64,000 bases of DNA from NCBI GenBank assembly GCA_035716845.1, contig DASTJE010000259.1, positions 1 to 64,000 on the forward strand, given 5' to 3'. The DNA is from CADEEN01 sp035716845. GTDB lineage: Bacteria > Pseudomonadota > Gammaproteobacteria > Burkholderiales > Burkholderiaceae_C. Below, piece after piece: positions 15,717-24,571 of this stretch (positions are counted from its first letter, which is position 1; each line of letters begins with the position of its first letter). A program made the translations under genes and the position numbers. Under the pieces are notes generated by a model. That model had not been told where the DNA came from, did no database searches, and saw only the letters and a list, made by a program, of their open reading frames with translations.

Positions 15717-16613
15717 ATGCAGTTGCGGCTCGACGACATGGCCTTGTTCGTCCGCGTCGCCGAACTCGGCACGCTGTCGGCGGCAGCGCGCGAGCGCGAC
15801 ATGCCGGTCAGCCAGGTCACGCGCTCACTCGCCCGTCTGGAAGCCCACTGTGGTGCACGTCTGATGCATCGCAGTACCCATGGTCTGAGCCTCACCGACG
15901 AAGGCGACACCGTGCTGGCGTACGGCCGCCGCCTTCTGGAGACGGCAGGCGAACTGGACGGTGCGTTGACCGGCCGCGTCGGCGGGCCGAGCGGCTGGGT
16001 ACGCGTGAGCGTCAGTCTGGTGGTCGCCGAGACGGTGATCGCGCCGAGCCTGGCGGGTCTGTACGAACGCCATCCGCAACTTCACGTCGATCTGACCGCC
16101 GACGACCGTGTGGTCGATCTGGCGCGCGACGGCATCGACGTCGCGATCCGCACCGGCGAACTCGGCAACGACAGCCTCGTGGCGCGCCGGCTCGGTCACT
16201 TCGGTCGCACGGTCGTGGCGTCGCCGAGCTACATCGAGCGCTTCGGCGCTCCGAAGAACGTGTCGGATCTGGAGCGGCATCGCCTGATCACCTTCACGGC
16301 CAATCCGCAGATGAACCGGTGGCCGCTCAGCGGCATGCACAAGCCGGGCGTCTACCAGGCCCGCGGCCATACGCGCAGCGACAGCATCACACTGACGCTG
16401 GCGCTGGCACGGCAGGGTGTCGGCATCGCGCGGGTGATGGACCTGCTGGCCCTTCCGCTCATCCATCGCGGCGAGCTCGTTGCGCTGCTGCAGGACCAGA
16501 TCGACCCTCAGATCGTGCCGATCCACGCGCTGATCCTGCAGGAGAGGCACCGACTGCCCAAGGTGCGCGCCTGCATCGACTACTGGGCCGAATGGCTGTC
16601 GCGCCAGGCATGA
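15717..16613 (+). CDS. LysR-family transcriptional regulator
   Basis: 298 aa. N-terminal winged HTH (residues 5-63: FVRVAELGTLSAAARERDMPVSQVTRSLARLE) followed by a LysR substrate-binding domain, with the GIDVAIRTGEL motif common in the DsdC/PgrR-like subgroup. It is transcribed away from the broken CmcJ/NvfI gene, the usual place for the regulator of that gene. With its target destroyed, it may be in decay or control other genes. The ATG at 15717 is the first in frame; no strong ribosome site is visible. Confidence 0.88.
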   Translation: MQLRLDDMALFVRVAELGTLSAAARERDMPVSQVTRSLARLEAHCGARLMHRSTHGLSLTDEGDTVLAYGRRLLETAGELDGALTGRVGGPSGWVRVSVSLVVAETVIAPSLAGLYERHPQLHVDLTADDRVVDLARDGIDVAIRTGELGNDSLVARRLGHFGRTVVASPSYIERFGAPKNVSDLERHRLITFTANPQMNRWPLSGMHKPGVYQARGHTRSDSITLTLALARQGVGIARVMDLLALPLIHRGELVALLQDQIDPQIVPIHALILQERHRLPKVRACIDYWAEWLSRQA

Positions 16614-16758
16614 ATTCGGCGGCCGGCATGCCGTCGGCACCGACGTCGGCTGGTTTGCCATCCCGGTGTTCGCCACTGAGCGAAAAGCAGTCGACGGCCT
16701 CAGTCAGCTTGCGGCCGACAGCGACCCTATCGCGTCCCGCAGGGATTGCGCGTGGCCG

Positions 16759-17307
16759 TCAGCCTTCGAGGCCCAGCGCGACGCGTGCGTCGTACTCGCG
16801 GTCGAGCATCGACATCACCACGAGCGAGTCGTAGCCGTCGCCGGCGCGCACGCTCTCGCGCAGGCGGCCCTCCTCGACGAATCCTTCGCTGGCGTAGAGG
16901 GCCAGCGCACGCTGGTTGAGCGTCTTGACGTCGAGCCAGAACCGGTGCGACTTGAGATCGCGGAAGGCCATGCGCTTGAGCAGGCGCACGCAGGCCCGGC
17001 CCCGCCCCTGGCCCTGCCCGGGGCGCTGCAGCACGATGCGCTTGAGTTCGACGCTGCGGTTGGGGTTGCGGCAGCCCTGCAGGATCACGAAACCGGTGCG
17101 TTCGTAGTCGTCGCCCACCTCGATCACGAAATGACGCGTGTCGGGGATGCGGACCGCGCTCTCGTGCTGCGTACGCTCCCAGGGGGTGATGAAGGGCAGG
17201 TTGGCCGGATCGGTCTCGATCGACACCACCCAGTCGAGATCGGACAGCATGGTGGGCCGCAGGTGCACCCGCGGCGTGGCCTTCGGTGCTGCGGTGGGCT
17301 CAGACAT
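16759..17307 (-). CDS. GNAT-family N-acetyltransferase
   Basis: 182 aa. RPTMLSDLDWVVSIETDP at the start, then IVLQRPGQGQGRGRACVRLLKRMAF (the acetyl-CoA-binding Q/RxxGxG/A loop) and LDVKTLNQRALALYASEGFVEEGRLRE, the RimI/RimJ-like C-terminal signature. The start codon lies inside the end of parE (8-base overlap), so it is translated from the parE mRNA. The acceptor substrate, protein N-terminus or small molecule, is unknown. Confidence 0.85.
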   Translation of the reverse strand: MSEPTAAPKATPRVHLRPTMLSDLDWVVSIETDPANLPFITPWERTQHESAVRIPDTRHFVIEVGDDYERTGFVILQGCRNPNRSVELKRIVLQRPGQGQGRGRACVRLLKRMAFRDLKSHRFWLDVKTLNQRALALYASEGFVEEGRLRESVRAGDGYDSLVVMSMLDREYDARVALGLEG

Positions 17308-19276
17308 CGACGTCCACCGTGTCGCCGTGCAGTTCCATCAGCTCGCGCCGCGCGGCAGCCTCGCCCTTGCCCATCAGCCTGGTCAAGGCCTCGGTGGTGG
17401 CAGACAGGCCCTGCGCCGCGAAGCTCACCTGCAGCAATCGCCGCGTGTCCGGGTTGAGCGTCGTCTCCCACAGCTGTTCCGCGCTCATCTCGCCCAGGCC
17501 CTTGAAACGGCTGATGGCCCACGCGCCCTCGCGCGCGCCCTCCTTGCGCAGCTTGTCGAGCGTGGCGTCGAGCTCGCCGTCGTCGAGCGCGTAGATCTTG
17601 GCCGCCGGCTTCTTGCCGCGCGCCGGCGCGTCGACACGGTACAGCGGCGGCTTGGCCACGTGGACATGGCCGCGTTCGATCAGCTTCGGGAAGTGGCGGA
17701 AGAACAGCGTGAGCAGCAGCACCTGGATGTGCGAACCGTCGACGTCGGCGTCGGACAGGATGCACACCTTGCCGTAGCGCAGGCCCGAGAGGTCGGGCTC
17801 GTCGGCCGGGCCGTGCGGGTCGACGCCCAGCGCCACCGCGATGTCGTGGATCTCGGTGTTCTTGAACAGCAGGTCGCGTTCGACCTCCCAGGCGTTGAGC
17901 ACCTTCCCGCGCAAGGGCAGGATGGCCTGAGTCTCCTTGTCGCGTCCCATCTTGGCGCTGCCACCGGCCGAGTCGCCCTCGACGAGGAACACCTCGTTGA
18001 ACGCGAGGTCGCGGCTCTCGCAGTCGGTGAGCTTGCCCGGCAGCACGGCCACGCCCGAACCCTTGCGCTTCTCGACCTTCTGGCTCGCGCGCTGGCGAGT
18101 CTGCGCCTGCTTGATCACGAGCTCGGCGAGCTTGCGGCCGTACTCGACATGCTGGTGCAGCCACAGCTCGAAGGCCGGCCGCGTGTAGCCGGAGACCAGC
18201 CGCAGCGCGTCGCGCGAGTTCAGCCGCTCCTTGGTCTGGCCCTGGAACTGCGGGTCGAGCACCTTGGCCGAGAGGACGAAGCTGGCGCGCGAGAACACGT
18301 CCTCGGGCATCAGCTTGACCCCCTTGGGCTGCAGCGCATGCAGTTCGATGAAGCCCTTGACGGCGGCGAACAGGCCGTCCTTCAGCCCCGCCTCGTGCGT
18401 GCCCCCTGCCACCGTGGGGATGAGGTTGACGTAGCTCTCGCGCAGCGTGGCGCCTTCCTCGGTGAAGGCCACGCACCACGCGGCGCCCTCGCCCTCGGCG
18501 TTGTTCTCGGCGTCCCCGGCCTCGGCGTAGTGCTCGCCCTCGAAGAGCGGAATCAAGGGGTCGGCCGCGAGGCTTTGCTGCAGGTAGTCGGCCAGACCCT
18601 TCTTGTACTGCCAGGTCTGCGTCTCGCCGCTCTTCTCGTGCGCGAGCGTGACCACCACGCCGGGCATCAGCACCGCCTTGCTGCGCAGCAGGTGGGTCAA
18701 CTCGTGCCGCGGCAGCTCGGCGCTGTCGAAGTACTTCGGGTCGGGCCACACGCGCACCGATGTGCCCTGCCTGCGATCGCCTGCGGCGGCCTTGCGCAGC
18801 GCCAGCGGCTCGACCACGTCGCCGCCCGAGAAGGCGATGGTCGCCACCTGGCCTTCGCGGAACACCGTCACCGCGAGCCGCCTGGCCAGCGCATTGGTGA
18901 CGCTGACGCCCACGCCGTGCAGGCCGCCCGAGAAGCTGTAGGCCCCGCCCGCGCCCTTGTCGAACTTGCCCCCGGCGTGCAGCCGCGTGTAGACGATCTC
19001 CAGCACGGGCACCTGCTCCTCGGGATGCAGGCCGAAGGGGATGCCACGGCCGTCGTCCTCGACGCTGACCGATCCGTCGGCGTGCTGGATGACGGCGATG
19101 CGCCTGCCGAAGCCCGCCAGCGCCTCGTCGGCGGCGTTGTCGATGACTTCCTGCACGATGTGCAGCGGGCTGTCGGTGCGGGTGTACATGCCCGGACGCT
19201 GCTTCACGGGCTCGAGGCCCTTGAGGACGCGGATCGATTCCTCGGCGTACTTCGGCGGGGTCTTGGCGCTCGGCAT
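17300..19276 (-). CDS. parE: DNA topoisomerase IV subunit B
   Basis: 658 aa. GHKL ATPase domain with EVIDNAADEALAG, DDGRGIPFG and GGLHGVGVSVTNAL; transducer domain; TOPRIM with EGDSAGGSAKMGRD and DADVDGSHI; C-terminal segment RFKGLGEMSAEQLWETT. It supplies ATP-driven strand passage to ParC for chromosome decatenation. The start at 19276 (MPSAKTPPKYAEESI) was chosen by homology. A GNAT gene overlaps its end. It is unlinked from parC by about 11 kb of unrelated genes. Confidence 0.96.
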   Translation of the reverse strand: MPSAKTPPKYAEESIRVLKGLEPVKQRPGMYTRTDSPLHIVQEVIDNAADEALAGFGRRIAVIQHADGSVSVEDDGRGIPFGLHPEEQVPVLEIVYTRLHAGGKFDKGAGGAYSFSGGLHGVGVSVTNALARRLAVTVFREGQVATIAFSGGDVVEPLALRKAAAGDRRQGTSVRVWPDPKYFDSAELPRHELTHLLRSKAVLMPGVVVTLAHEKSGETQTWQYKKGLADYLQQSLAADPLIPLFEGEHYAEAGDAENNAEGEGAAWCVAFTEEGATLRESYVNLIPTVAGGTHEAGLKDGLFAAVKGFIELHALQPKGVKLMPEDVFSRASFVLSAKVLDPQFQGQTKERLNSRDALRLVSGYTRPAFELWLHQHVEYGRKLAELVIKQAQTRQRASQKVEKRKGSGVAVLPGKLTDCESRDLAFNEVFLVEGDSAGGSAKMGRDKETQAILPLRGKVLNAWEVERDLLFKNTEIHDIAVALGVDPHGPADEPDLSGLRYGKVCILSDADVDGSHIQVLLLTLFFRHFPKLIERGHVHVAKPPLYRVDAPARGKKPAAKIYALDDGELDATLDKLRKEGAREGAWAISRFKGLGEMSAEQLWETTLNPDTRRLLQVSFAAQGLSATTEALTRLMGKGEAAARRELMELHGDTVDVDV

Positions 19277-19344
19277 GGCCGGGCATTCTAGGCAGCGCGC
19301 CCGGGGCGCCTGCACGAAGACACGCACGGGGCTAAAGTCACGCC

Positions 19345-20568
19345 ATGACAACTTCCTCCCCCAAGCTGTCCCTGGGGCAGGTGCTGCTGTGCGGCGCCGC
19401 GATCGTGACCCTGTCGATGGGCATCCGCCATGGCTTCGGCTTGTGGCTGCAGCCGATCACGATGGACCGCGGCTGGACGCGGGAGTCCTTCGCGTTCGCG
19501 ATGGCGGTGCAGAACCTGGCCTGGGGCGCGGCCGGGCCGGTGGCCGGGGCGCTGGCCGACCGCTTCGGGGCGTTCCGCGTGCTGCTGGCCGGTGGCCTCA
19601 TGTATGCCGCGGGCCTGGTGCTGATGGCCCTGGCCACCTCGGGACTGGCCTTCACCGGCAGTGCGGGGCTGCTCATCGGCATCGCGCAGTCGGGCACCAC
19701 CTATGCCGTCATTTACGGCGTGATCGGCCGCAACGTGGATCCGAGCAGGCGCTCATGGGCCATGGGCGTGGCCGCTGCGGCGGGGTCGTTCGGCCAGTTC
19801 CTGATGGTGCCCGTGGAGAACTGGCTGATCGGCACGTGGGGCTGGCAGAACGCACTGTTCATCCTGGGCTGTGCAGCGCTGGCGATCGTTCCGCTCGCCT
19901 GGGGCCTGAAGGAGCCGCAAGCCCCCGGCGCCGCTGCCGGAGGCCACCGCCAGAGCATCGGTGCCGCGCTGCGTGAGGCCTTCGGCTACCGCAGTTTCCA
20001 GCTGCTGACGGCGGGCTACTTCGTGTGCGGCTTCCAGGTGGTCTTCATCGGCGTGCACATGCCGAGCTACCTGAAGGACCATGGCCTGTCGCCCGGCGTG
20101 GCCACGACGGCGCTGGCGCTGATCGGCCTGTTCAACGTGTTCGGGACCTACGGCGCCGGCCTGCTCGGCCAGCGCTGGCCCAAGCGCTACCTGCTGTCGG
20201 CAATCTACCTGTTGCGCGCGGTGGCCATCGTCGCCTTCCTCGCGGCGCCGCTGACGCCGTGGAGCGTGTACCTGTTCGCCTCGGTGATGGGGTTGCTGTG
20301 GTTGTCGACGGTGCCGCCCACCAATGCCGTGGTGGCGCAGATCTTCGGCGTGCAGTACCTGTCGATGCTGGGCGGCATCGTGTTCTTCAGCCACCAGGTC
20401 GGCAGCTTCCTCGGCGTCTGGCTGGGCGGCTTGCTCTACGACACCACCGGCAGCTACGACATCGTGTGGTGGATCGCGGCAGCGCTCGGGGTGGCGGCCG
20501 CCCTGATCAACCTGCCGGTGCGCGAGCACGCGATCGTGCGCCGCACCCCGTCGGTGGCCGCCGCGTGA
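19345..20568 (+). CDS. MFS transporter
   Basis: 407 aa with twelve predicted helices; GALADRFGAFRVLLAGG and a second GLLGQRWPKRYLL loop mark the two MFS halves. The GIRHGFGLWLQPITMDRGWTRESFAFAMAVQNL start is typical of the large YbfB/oxalate-formate-like group in Burkholderiales that carries monocarboxylates. It is divergent from parE (68-base gap) and heads a plus-strand series; its stop overlaps the next small gene as GTGA. Substrate unknown. Confidence 0.86.
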   Translation: MTTSSPKLSLGQVLLCGAAIVTLSMGIRHGFGLWLQPITMDRGWTRESFAFAMAVQNLAWGAAGPVAGALADRFGAFRVLLAGGLMYAAGLVLMALATSGLAFTGSAGLLIGIAQSGTTYAVIYGVIGRNVDPSRRSWAMGVAAAAGSFGQFLMVPVENWLIGTWGWQNALFILGCAALAIVPLAWGLKEPQAPGAAAGGHRQSIGAALREAFGYRSFQLLTAGYFVCGFQVVFIGVHMPSYLKDHGLSPGVATTALALIGLFNVFGTYGAGLLGQRWPKRYLLSAIYLLRAVAIVAFLAAPLTPWSVYLFASVMGLLWLSTVPPTNAVVAQIFGVQYLSMLGGIVFFSHQVGSFLGVWLGGLLYDTTGSYDIVWWIAAALGVAAALINLPVREHAIVRRTPSVAAA

Positions 20569-20696
20569 AGCGACCGCTGCCGGTGCGCTGGCTGTGGCGC
20601 GCGGCGGCGGCCACGGCGCTCGCGCTCGCGTTCGCGGCCTACCTGCAGCCCGACCTCATGGTGCGCCTGGCCAGCGAGCTCTGGGCCTGCTTCTGA
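20565..20696 (+). CDS. Small single-pass membrane protein of 43 aa
   Basis: The GTG overlaps the stop of the MFS gene (GTGA) and the stop lies eight bases before the methyltransferase start, so the frame is embedded in an operon. The peptide has a basic N-terminus (VKRPLPVRWLWRAA), one hydrophobic helix and a short tail ending LASELWACF. I recall similar short proteins ending in WACF next to this methyltransferase in other Burkholderiales, which supports a real gene, but this is from memory and not checked. Function unknown. Confidence 0.55.
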   Translation: MKRPLPVRWLWRAAAATALALAFAAYLQPDLMVRLASELWACF

Positions 20697-20704
20697 ATGC
20701 GCCC

Positions 20705-21253
20705 GTGACGCACGGCCTGTCGCCGCCCTCGCCCTGGCTGCTGCGCTGGGCCCATCTGCTCCCACCGGGCGCGCACGTGCTCGACCTGGCGTGCGGGAGC
20801 GGGCGGCACCTGCGCTGGCTGGCCGCGCGCGGCTACAAGGTGACCGGCGTGGATCGCGATGCCGGAGCGGTCGAGCCGCTGCGCACAGTCGCGCGCGTCG
20901 TCGTGGCCGACATCGAGGAGGGCCCCTGGCCACTGCCCGGCGAGCGCTTCGACGCCGTGCTCGTCACGAACTACCTGTGGCGCCCGCTGATGCCCACCGT
21001 GCTGGACAGCCTCGCCGCGGGCGGCGTGCTCCTCTACGAGACCTTCGCGATCGGTCACGCCGCATTCGGCAGGCCGTCCAACCCCGCGTTCCTGCTGCGC
21101 GAAGGGGAACTTCTGGAGTGGTGCCGCGGGATGCACGTCGTCGCCTTCGAGGACGGTCTGCTCACCGGACCGCCTCGGCGCGTGCAGCGCATCGTCGCGC
21201 AGTGCCCGCCCGCATCGACGCCCCCGCTAGAATCCCCGGTGAATTTCCACTGA
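20705..21253 (+). CDS. Class I SAM-dependent methyltransferase
   Basis: About 182 aa from a GTG start. The SAM-binding motif I is VLDLACGSGRHLRWLAARGYKVTGVDRD near residues 20-45, motif II/III DAVLVTNYLWRPLMPTVLDSLAAGGVLLYETF follows, then a short C-terminal sheet. It lies eight bases downstream of the small membrane gene and just upstream of dapA. The fold is clear; the methyl acceptor is not. Confidence 0.85.
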   Translation: MTHGLSPPSPWLLRWAHLLPPGAHVLDLACGSGRHLRWLAARGYKVTGVDRDAGAVEPLRTVARVVVADIEEGPWPLPGERFDAVLVTNYLWRPLMPTVLDSLAAGGVLLYETFAIGHAAFGRPSNPAFLLREGELLEWCRGMHVVAFEDGLLTGPPRRVQRIVAQCPPASTPPLESPVNFH

Positions 21254-21260
21254 GCCGATC

Positions 21261-22142
21261 ATGAACCCGATCATTGGCAGCATCGTCGCGCTGGTCACCC
21301 CGATGCACGACGACGGCAGCGTCGATTACCCTGCCCTGCGGCGGCTGATCGACTGGCACGTCGCCGAAGGCACGGCCTGCATCGGCGTCGTCGGCACGAC
21401 GGGCGAGTCGCCCACCGTCACCGTCGAGGAGCACTGCGAGATCATCCGCGTGGCCGTGGAGCACGCGGCCGGCCGCATTCCCGTGATGGCCGGCGCCGGC
21501 GCGAACTCCACGTCGGAAGCGCTGGAGTTGACCCGATTCGCGAAGCGCGTCGGTGCGGACTGCTCGCTGCAGGTGGTGCCGTACTACAACAAGCCCACGC
21601 AGGAAGGCATCTATCGGCATTTCCGCACCATCGCCGAGGGCGTGGACCTGCCGGTGGTGCTGTACAACGTGCCCGGCCGCACGGTGGCGGACATGCAGCA
21701 CGACACCGTGCTGCGCCTGACCCAGGTGCCGGGTATCGTCGGCATCAAGGAGGCCAGCGGCAACATCGATCGCGCCGCGTGGCTGATCAAGCAGGCGCCC
21801 AAGGGCTTCTGCGTCTACTCCGGCGACGACCCCACGGCGATCGGTCTCATGCTGCTGGGCGGGCACGGCAACGTCAGCGTCACGGCCAACGTGGCGCCGC
21901 GCGCCATGGCCGACCTGTGTGCCGCCGCCATCGCGGGCGACGCTCGCCGCGCCGCGGCGATCCACCTCAAGCTGCTGGGCCTGCACCGGCACCTGTTCGC
22001 CGAGGCCAATCCGATCCCCGTCAAGTGGGCGCTGGCGCGCATGGGCCGCATCGGTCCGGCGCTGCGTCTGCCCCTGGTGCCGCTGACCGAGGCCCATCAC
22101 GCGGTGCTCGAAGCGGCGCTGCGCGAGGCCGGCGCGCTGTGA
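21261..22142 (+). CDS. dapA: 4-hydroxy-tetrahydrodipicolinate synthase
   Basis: 293 aa, standard length. Schiff-base lysine K163 in GIKEASGN, catalytic Y135 in YNVPGRT, and TTGES at 46-50 identify the enzyme that condenses pyruvate with aspartate semialdehyde in the diaminopimelate/lysine pathway. It is followed by bamC, a pairing also seen in E. coli and other proteobacteria. The gene begins eight bases after the methyltransferase stop. Confidence 0.96.
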   Translation: MNPIIGSIVALVTPMHDDGSVDYPALRRLIDWHVAEGTACIGVVGTTGESPTVTVEEHCEIIRVAVEHAAGRIPVMAGAGANSTSEALELTRFAKRVGADCSLQVVPYYNKPTQEGIYRHFRTIAEGVDLPVVLYNVPGRTVADMQHDTVLRLTQVPGIVGIKEASGNIDRAAWLIKQAPKGFCVYSGDDPTAIGLMLLGGHGNVSVTANVAPRAMADLCAAAIAGDARRAAAIHLKLLGLHRHLFAEANPIPVKWALARMGRIGPALRLPLVPLTEAHHAVLEAALREAGAL

Positions 22143-22216
22143 CGCGGCGCTGCCCGAACCGCGTTCCGCGCGTCCATCCCCGGCCACTCGGCCACGCACT
22201 TCTTGCGAAGCAAAGA

Positions 22217-23365
22217 ATGAAACAGCCTGCGCAACCGTTCCGCCTTGCGGTCTTGACCACCGCAGCCCTGTGCCTCGCCGGCTGCTCGTCGTTCGGCGAC
22301 TTCCTCCAGGGCGACAAGCTCGACTACAAGGCCGGCGCGGTCAAGACGGCCCCGCTGGAGGTACCACCGGACCTGACCCAGCTTGCACGCGACGGCCGCT
22401 ACGCACCGCAGCAAGGTGCCGTCAGCGCCAGTACCTACCAGCAGCAGTCGGCCGCCGCCCCGGCACAGGCGACGACCAACGCCGCCGCGACCGCTCAGGT
22501 GGCCCCCAACGTCGCCGGCGAGATGCGCGTGGTGCGCGACGGCAACGAGCGCTGGCTGGTGGTGCCGATGCCGGCGGACGCGCTGTGGCCGCAGTTGCGC
22601 AGCTTCTGGCAGGAGCGCGGCTTCACGCTGGTCGTGGACAACGCCGAGGCCGGCGTGATGGAAACGGACTGGGCCGAGAACCGCGCCAAGATTCCGCAGG
22701 ACATCGTGCGCCGCATGGTCGGCCGCGTGCTCGACAGCCTGTACGACAGCGGTGAACGCGACCGCTTCCGCACACGCGTCGAACGCAACGGTGCGAGCAG
22801 CGAGGTGTACATCAGCCACCGCGGCATGCAGGAGGTGTACACCGGCGAGACGCGCGACACGCAGAGCACGCGCTGGGTGCCGCGGCCGAGCGACCCCCAG
22901 CTCGAAGCCGAGTTCCTGACGCGGCTGATGGTCAAGCTCGGCGCGAAGGAGGCGGTGGCGCGCGACACCGTGGCCAGGCCGGTCACGTCGGCGGCCCGCG
23001 CCCGTACCCTGAGCGGCCAGCCCGCGACGCTGCAGGTCGACGAGAACTTCGACCGCGCGTGGCGGCGCGTCGGGCTCGTGCTCGACCGTGGCGGATTCAC
23101 GGTGGAGGACCGCGACCGTGCGGGGGGGCTGTACTTCGTGCGCTACGTCGATCCCTCCAATGCCGCGACCAAGGCCGAACCCGGCTTCTTCGCCAAGCTG
23201 TTCAGCTTCGGCAAGAGCGAGTCCGCCGCGCCGGAGCGCTATCGCATCGCGCTCAAGGCCGACGGCGATCGCACGACTGTCAGCGTGCAGAACGCCCAGG
23301 GCGCACCCGAGACGGGCCCCACCGGCCAACGCATCGTCGGCATCCTGCTCGACGATCTCAGGTAG
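22217..23365 (+). CDS. bamC: Outer membrane protein assembly factor BamC (lipoprotein)
   Basis: 382 aa. Lipobox LAGC with Cys23 as the lipidated residue, then the unstructured N-terminal segment with LDYKAGAVKTAPLEVPPDLT that binds BamD in E. coli, then two helix-grip domains (WPQLRSFWQERGFTLVVDNAEAGVMETDW and WRRVGLVLDRGGFTVEDRDRAGGLYFVRY). It is a subunit of the BAM complex in the outer membrane. Position directly after dapA supports the call. The upstream 74 bases hold no gene. Confidence 0.92.
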   Translation: MKQPAQPFRLAVLTTAALCLAGCSSFGDFLQGDKLDYKAGAVKTAPLEVPPDLTQLARDGRYAPQQGAVSASTYQQQSAAAPAQATTNAAATAQVAPNVAGEMRVVRDGNERWLVVPMPADALWPQLRSFWQERGFTLVVDNAEAGVMETDWAENRAKIPQDIVRRMVGRVLDSLYDSGERDRFRTRVERNGASSEVYISHRGMQEVYTGETRDTQSTRWVPRPSDPQLEAEFLTRLMVKLGAKEAVARDTVARPVTSAARARTLSGQPATLQVDENFDRAWRRVGLVLDRGGFTVEDRDRAGGLYFVRYVDPSNAATKAEPGFFAKLFSFGKSESAAPERYRIALKADGDRTTVSVQNAQGAPETGPTGQRIVGILLDDLR

Positions 23366-23376
23366 AGCGCCGCCCG

Positions 23377-24165
23377 GTGCTGCGCTTCTCGAGCCTGGCC
23401 AGCGGCAGCTCGGGCAACGCAACACTGGTCGAGGTCACGCGCGCCGACGGTCAGGCGCCCACGCGGCTGCTGGTGGATTGCGGCCTGGGCCCGCGCCGCG
23501 TGGCCGCGGCGCTGGCCGTGCGCGGCGTGGCGCCGAGCGATCTGAGCGCCATCTTCGTCACCCACGAGCACAGCGATCACGCCGGAGGCATCGCCGCGCT
23601 TCAGCGCCGGTACGCGCTGACGGTATGGGCAAGCGCGGGTACGCGCTCGGCCGCGTGGGACGACCCGTCGGTCGAAGTCTCATTGGCCGCGAGCGGGCGC
23701 CCGATCGTCATCGGAGCGCTCACCGTGCATCCGTTTGCCGTGCCGCACGACGCCGCGGAACCGCTGCAACTCGTCGTCAGCGATGGCGTGCATCGTCTCG
23801 GCATCGTCACGGACCTCGGCGAACCCACCGACGCCGTCGCCGCGGCGCTCGAAGGCTGCGATGCCCTGCTGCTCGAGTGCAACCACGACGGCGACATGCT
23901 GGAGCGGGGTCCCTACCCGGCGTGGCTGAAGCGGCGCATCGGGGGCGCACGCGGCCACCTCGCCAACCGTCAGGCTGCGGACCTTCTCGATCGCGTCGCA
24001 CACGACGGCTTGCGCCACGTGGTGGCCGCCCACCTGAGCCGCCACAACAACCGCCCCGAACTGGCGCTCGCGGCGCTGCACGCCGCTTCTGGACGCGCTC
24101 GCCCGCAGCTGCACGTGGCAGACATGCACGCAGGCTGCCCCTGGATCGACCTCGCGGGCGCGTGA
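23377..24165 (+). CDS. MBL-fold metallo-hydrolase (YycJ/phosphodiesterase-like)
   Basis: 262 aa from a GTG 11 bases after bamC. SSLASGSSGNATLVE at the start and THEHSDHAGG (His63, His65, Asp67, His68) are the metal-binding motifs of the beta-lactamase-fold RNase/phosphodiesterase group; later HLSRHNNRPELA matches the C-terminal His of YycJ-like proteins. YycJ homologues act on nucleic acid ends or cyclic phosphodiesters. It closes the plus-strand series beginning at 19345. Confidence 0.85.
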   Translation: MLRFSSLASGSSGNATLVEVTRADGQAPTRLLVDCGLGPRRVAAALAVRGVAPSDLSAIFVTHEHSDHAGGIAALQRRYALTVWASAGTRSAAWDDPSVEVSLAASGRPIVIGALTVHPFAVPHDAAEPLQLVVSDGVHRLGIVTDLGEPTDAVAAALEGCDALLLECNHDGDMLERGPYPAWLKRRIGGARGHLANRQAADLLDRVAHDGLRHVVAAHLSRHNNRPELALAALHAASGRARPQLHVADMHAGCPWIDLAGA

Positions 24166-24205
24166 CGCGCAGGCATTCGCGCCGACGACGGACTCCGAAA
24201 TGCAA

Positions 24206-24227
24206 AGAGCCGCCCGAAGGCGGCTCT
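24206..24227 (-). terminator. Rho-independent terminator with UUCG loop
   Basis: Nine-base stem AGAGCCGCC / GGCGGCTCT; read on the minus strand the loop is TTCG and a short T-run follows (TTTGCATTT). It ends the small lipoprotein transcript and may also stop readthrough from the convergent MBL gene. Confidence 0.75.
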
Positions 24228-24251
24228 CGCATCGCTCTGATCGAAGCGGGA

Positions 24252-24449
24252 TTACTTCGACGCGGCCGGAGCAGCGGCGCTGGCCGCGGCAGCCGGAGCG
24301 GCGGCGTCGGACGCGGCAGCAGCGGGGGCGGGCGCCGGAGCGGGTGCCGGGGCGGCGGCAGGGGCCGGAGCCGGGGCCTCTTCCTTCTTGCCGCAGGCCG
24401 ACAGGGCCACGGCAGCCACCAGGGAGGCGACGAGGAGCGACTTGTTCAT
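24252..24449 (-). CDS. Small Ala/Pro-rich lipoprotein
   Basis: 65 aa. Lipobox LSAC with Cys19 after MNKSLLVASLVAAVA, then KKEE and a low-complexity tail of alternating PA and SAAAPAA units. Such tiny lipoproteins are widespread in Burkholderiales and may tether or space envelope layers. AAGGA lies upstream of the ATG, a perfect TATAAT stands about 125 bases upstream, and a good terminator follows, so this is a self-contained, probably strongly expressed gene. Confidence 0.75.
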   Translation of the reverse strand: MNKSLLVASLVAAVALSACGKKEEAPAPAPAAAPAPAPAPAPAAAASDAAAPAAAASAAAPAASK

Positions 24450-24500
24450 GTGCAGGATTCCTTGCTAGGTCAGTGAGTCGATCGATTTACCGGTGTTGTT

Positions 24501-24518
24501 CAGATTCGCGCGAATCTG
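24501..24518. promoter_or_regulatory. Perfect 18-base palindrome in the leader of the small lipoprotein gene
   Basis: CAGATTCGC followed directly by GCGAATCTG. It lies between the presumed promoter (24572-24577) and the gene start at 24449, so it could be an operator or form a 5' hairpin in the mRNA. Confidence 0.5.
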
Positions 24519-24571
24519 CGAGCACGAGAAGCGTGGCATCGTCTGCGTACTGCCTCCGAACTCAGCCTCAG

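Noticed and set aside
24285..24380. GC-rich short repeats as a possible CRISPR or satellite array
   Set aside because: They encode the Pro/Ala tail of a lipoprotein; units are short, irregular and without spacers.
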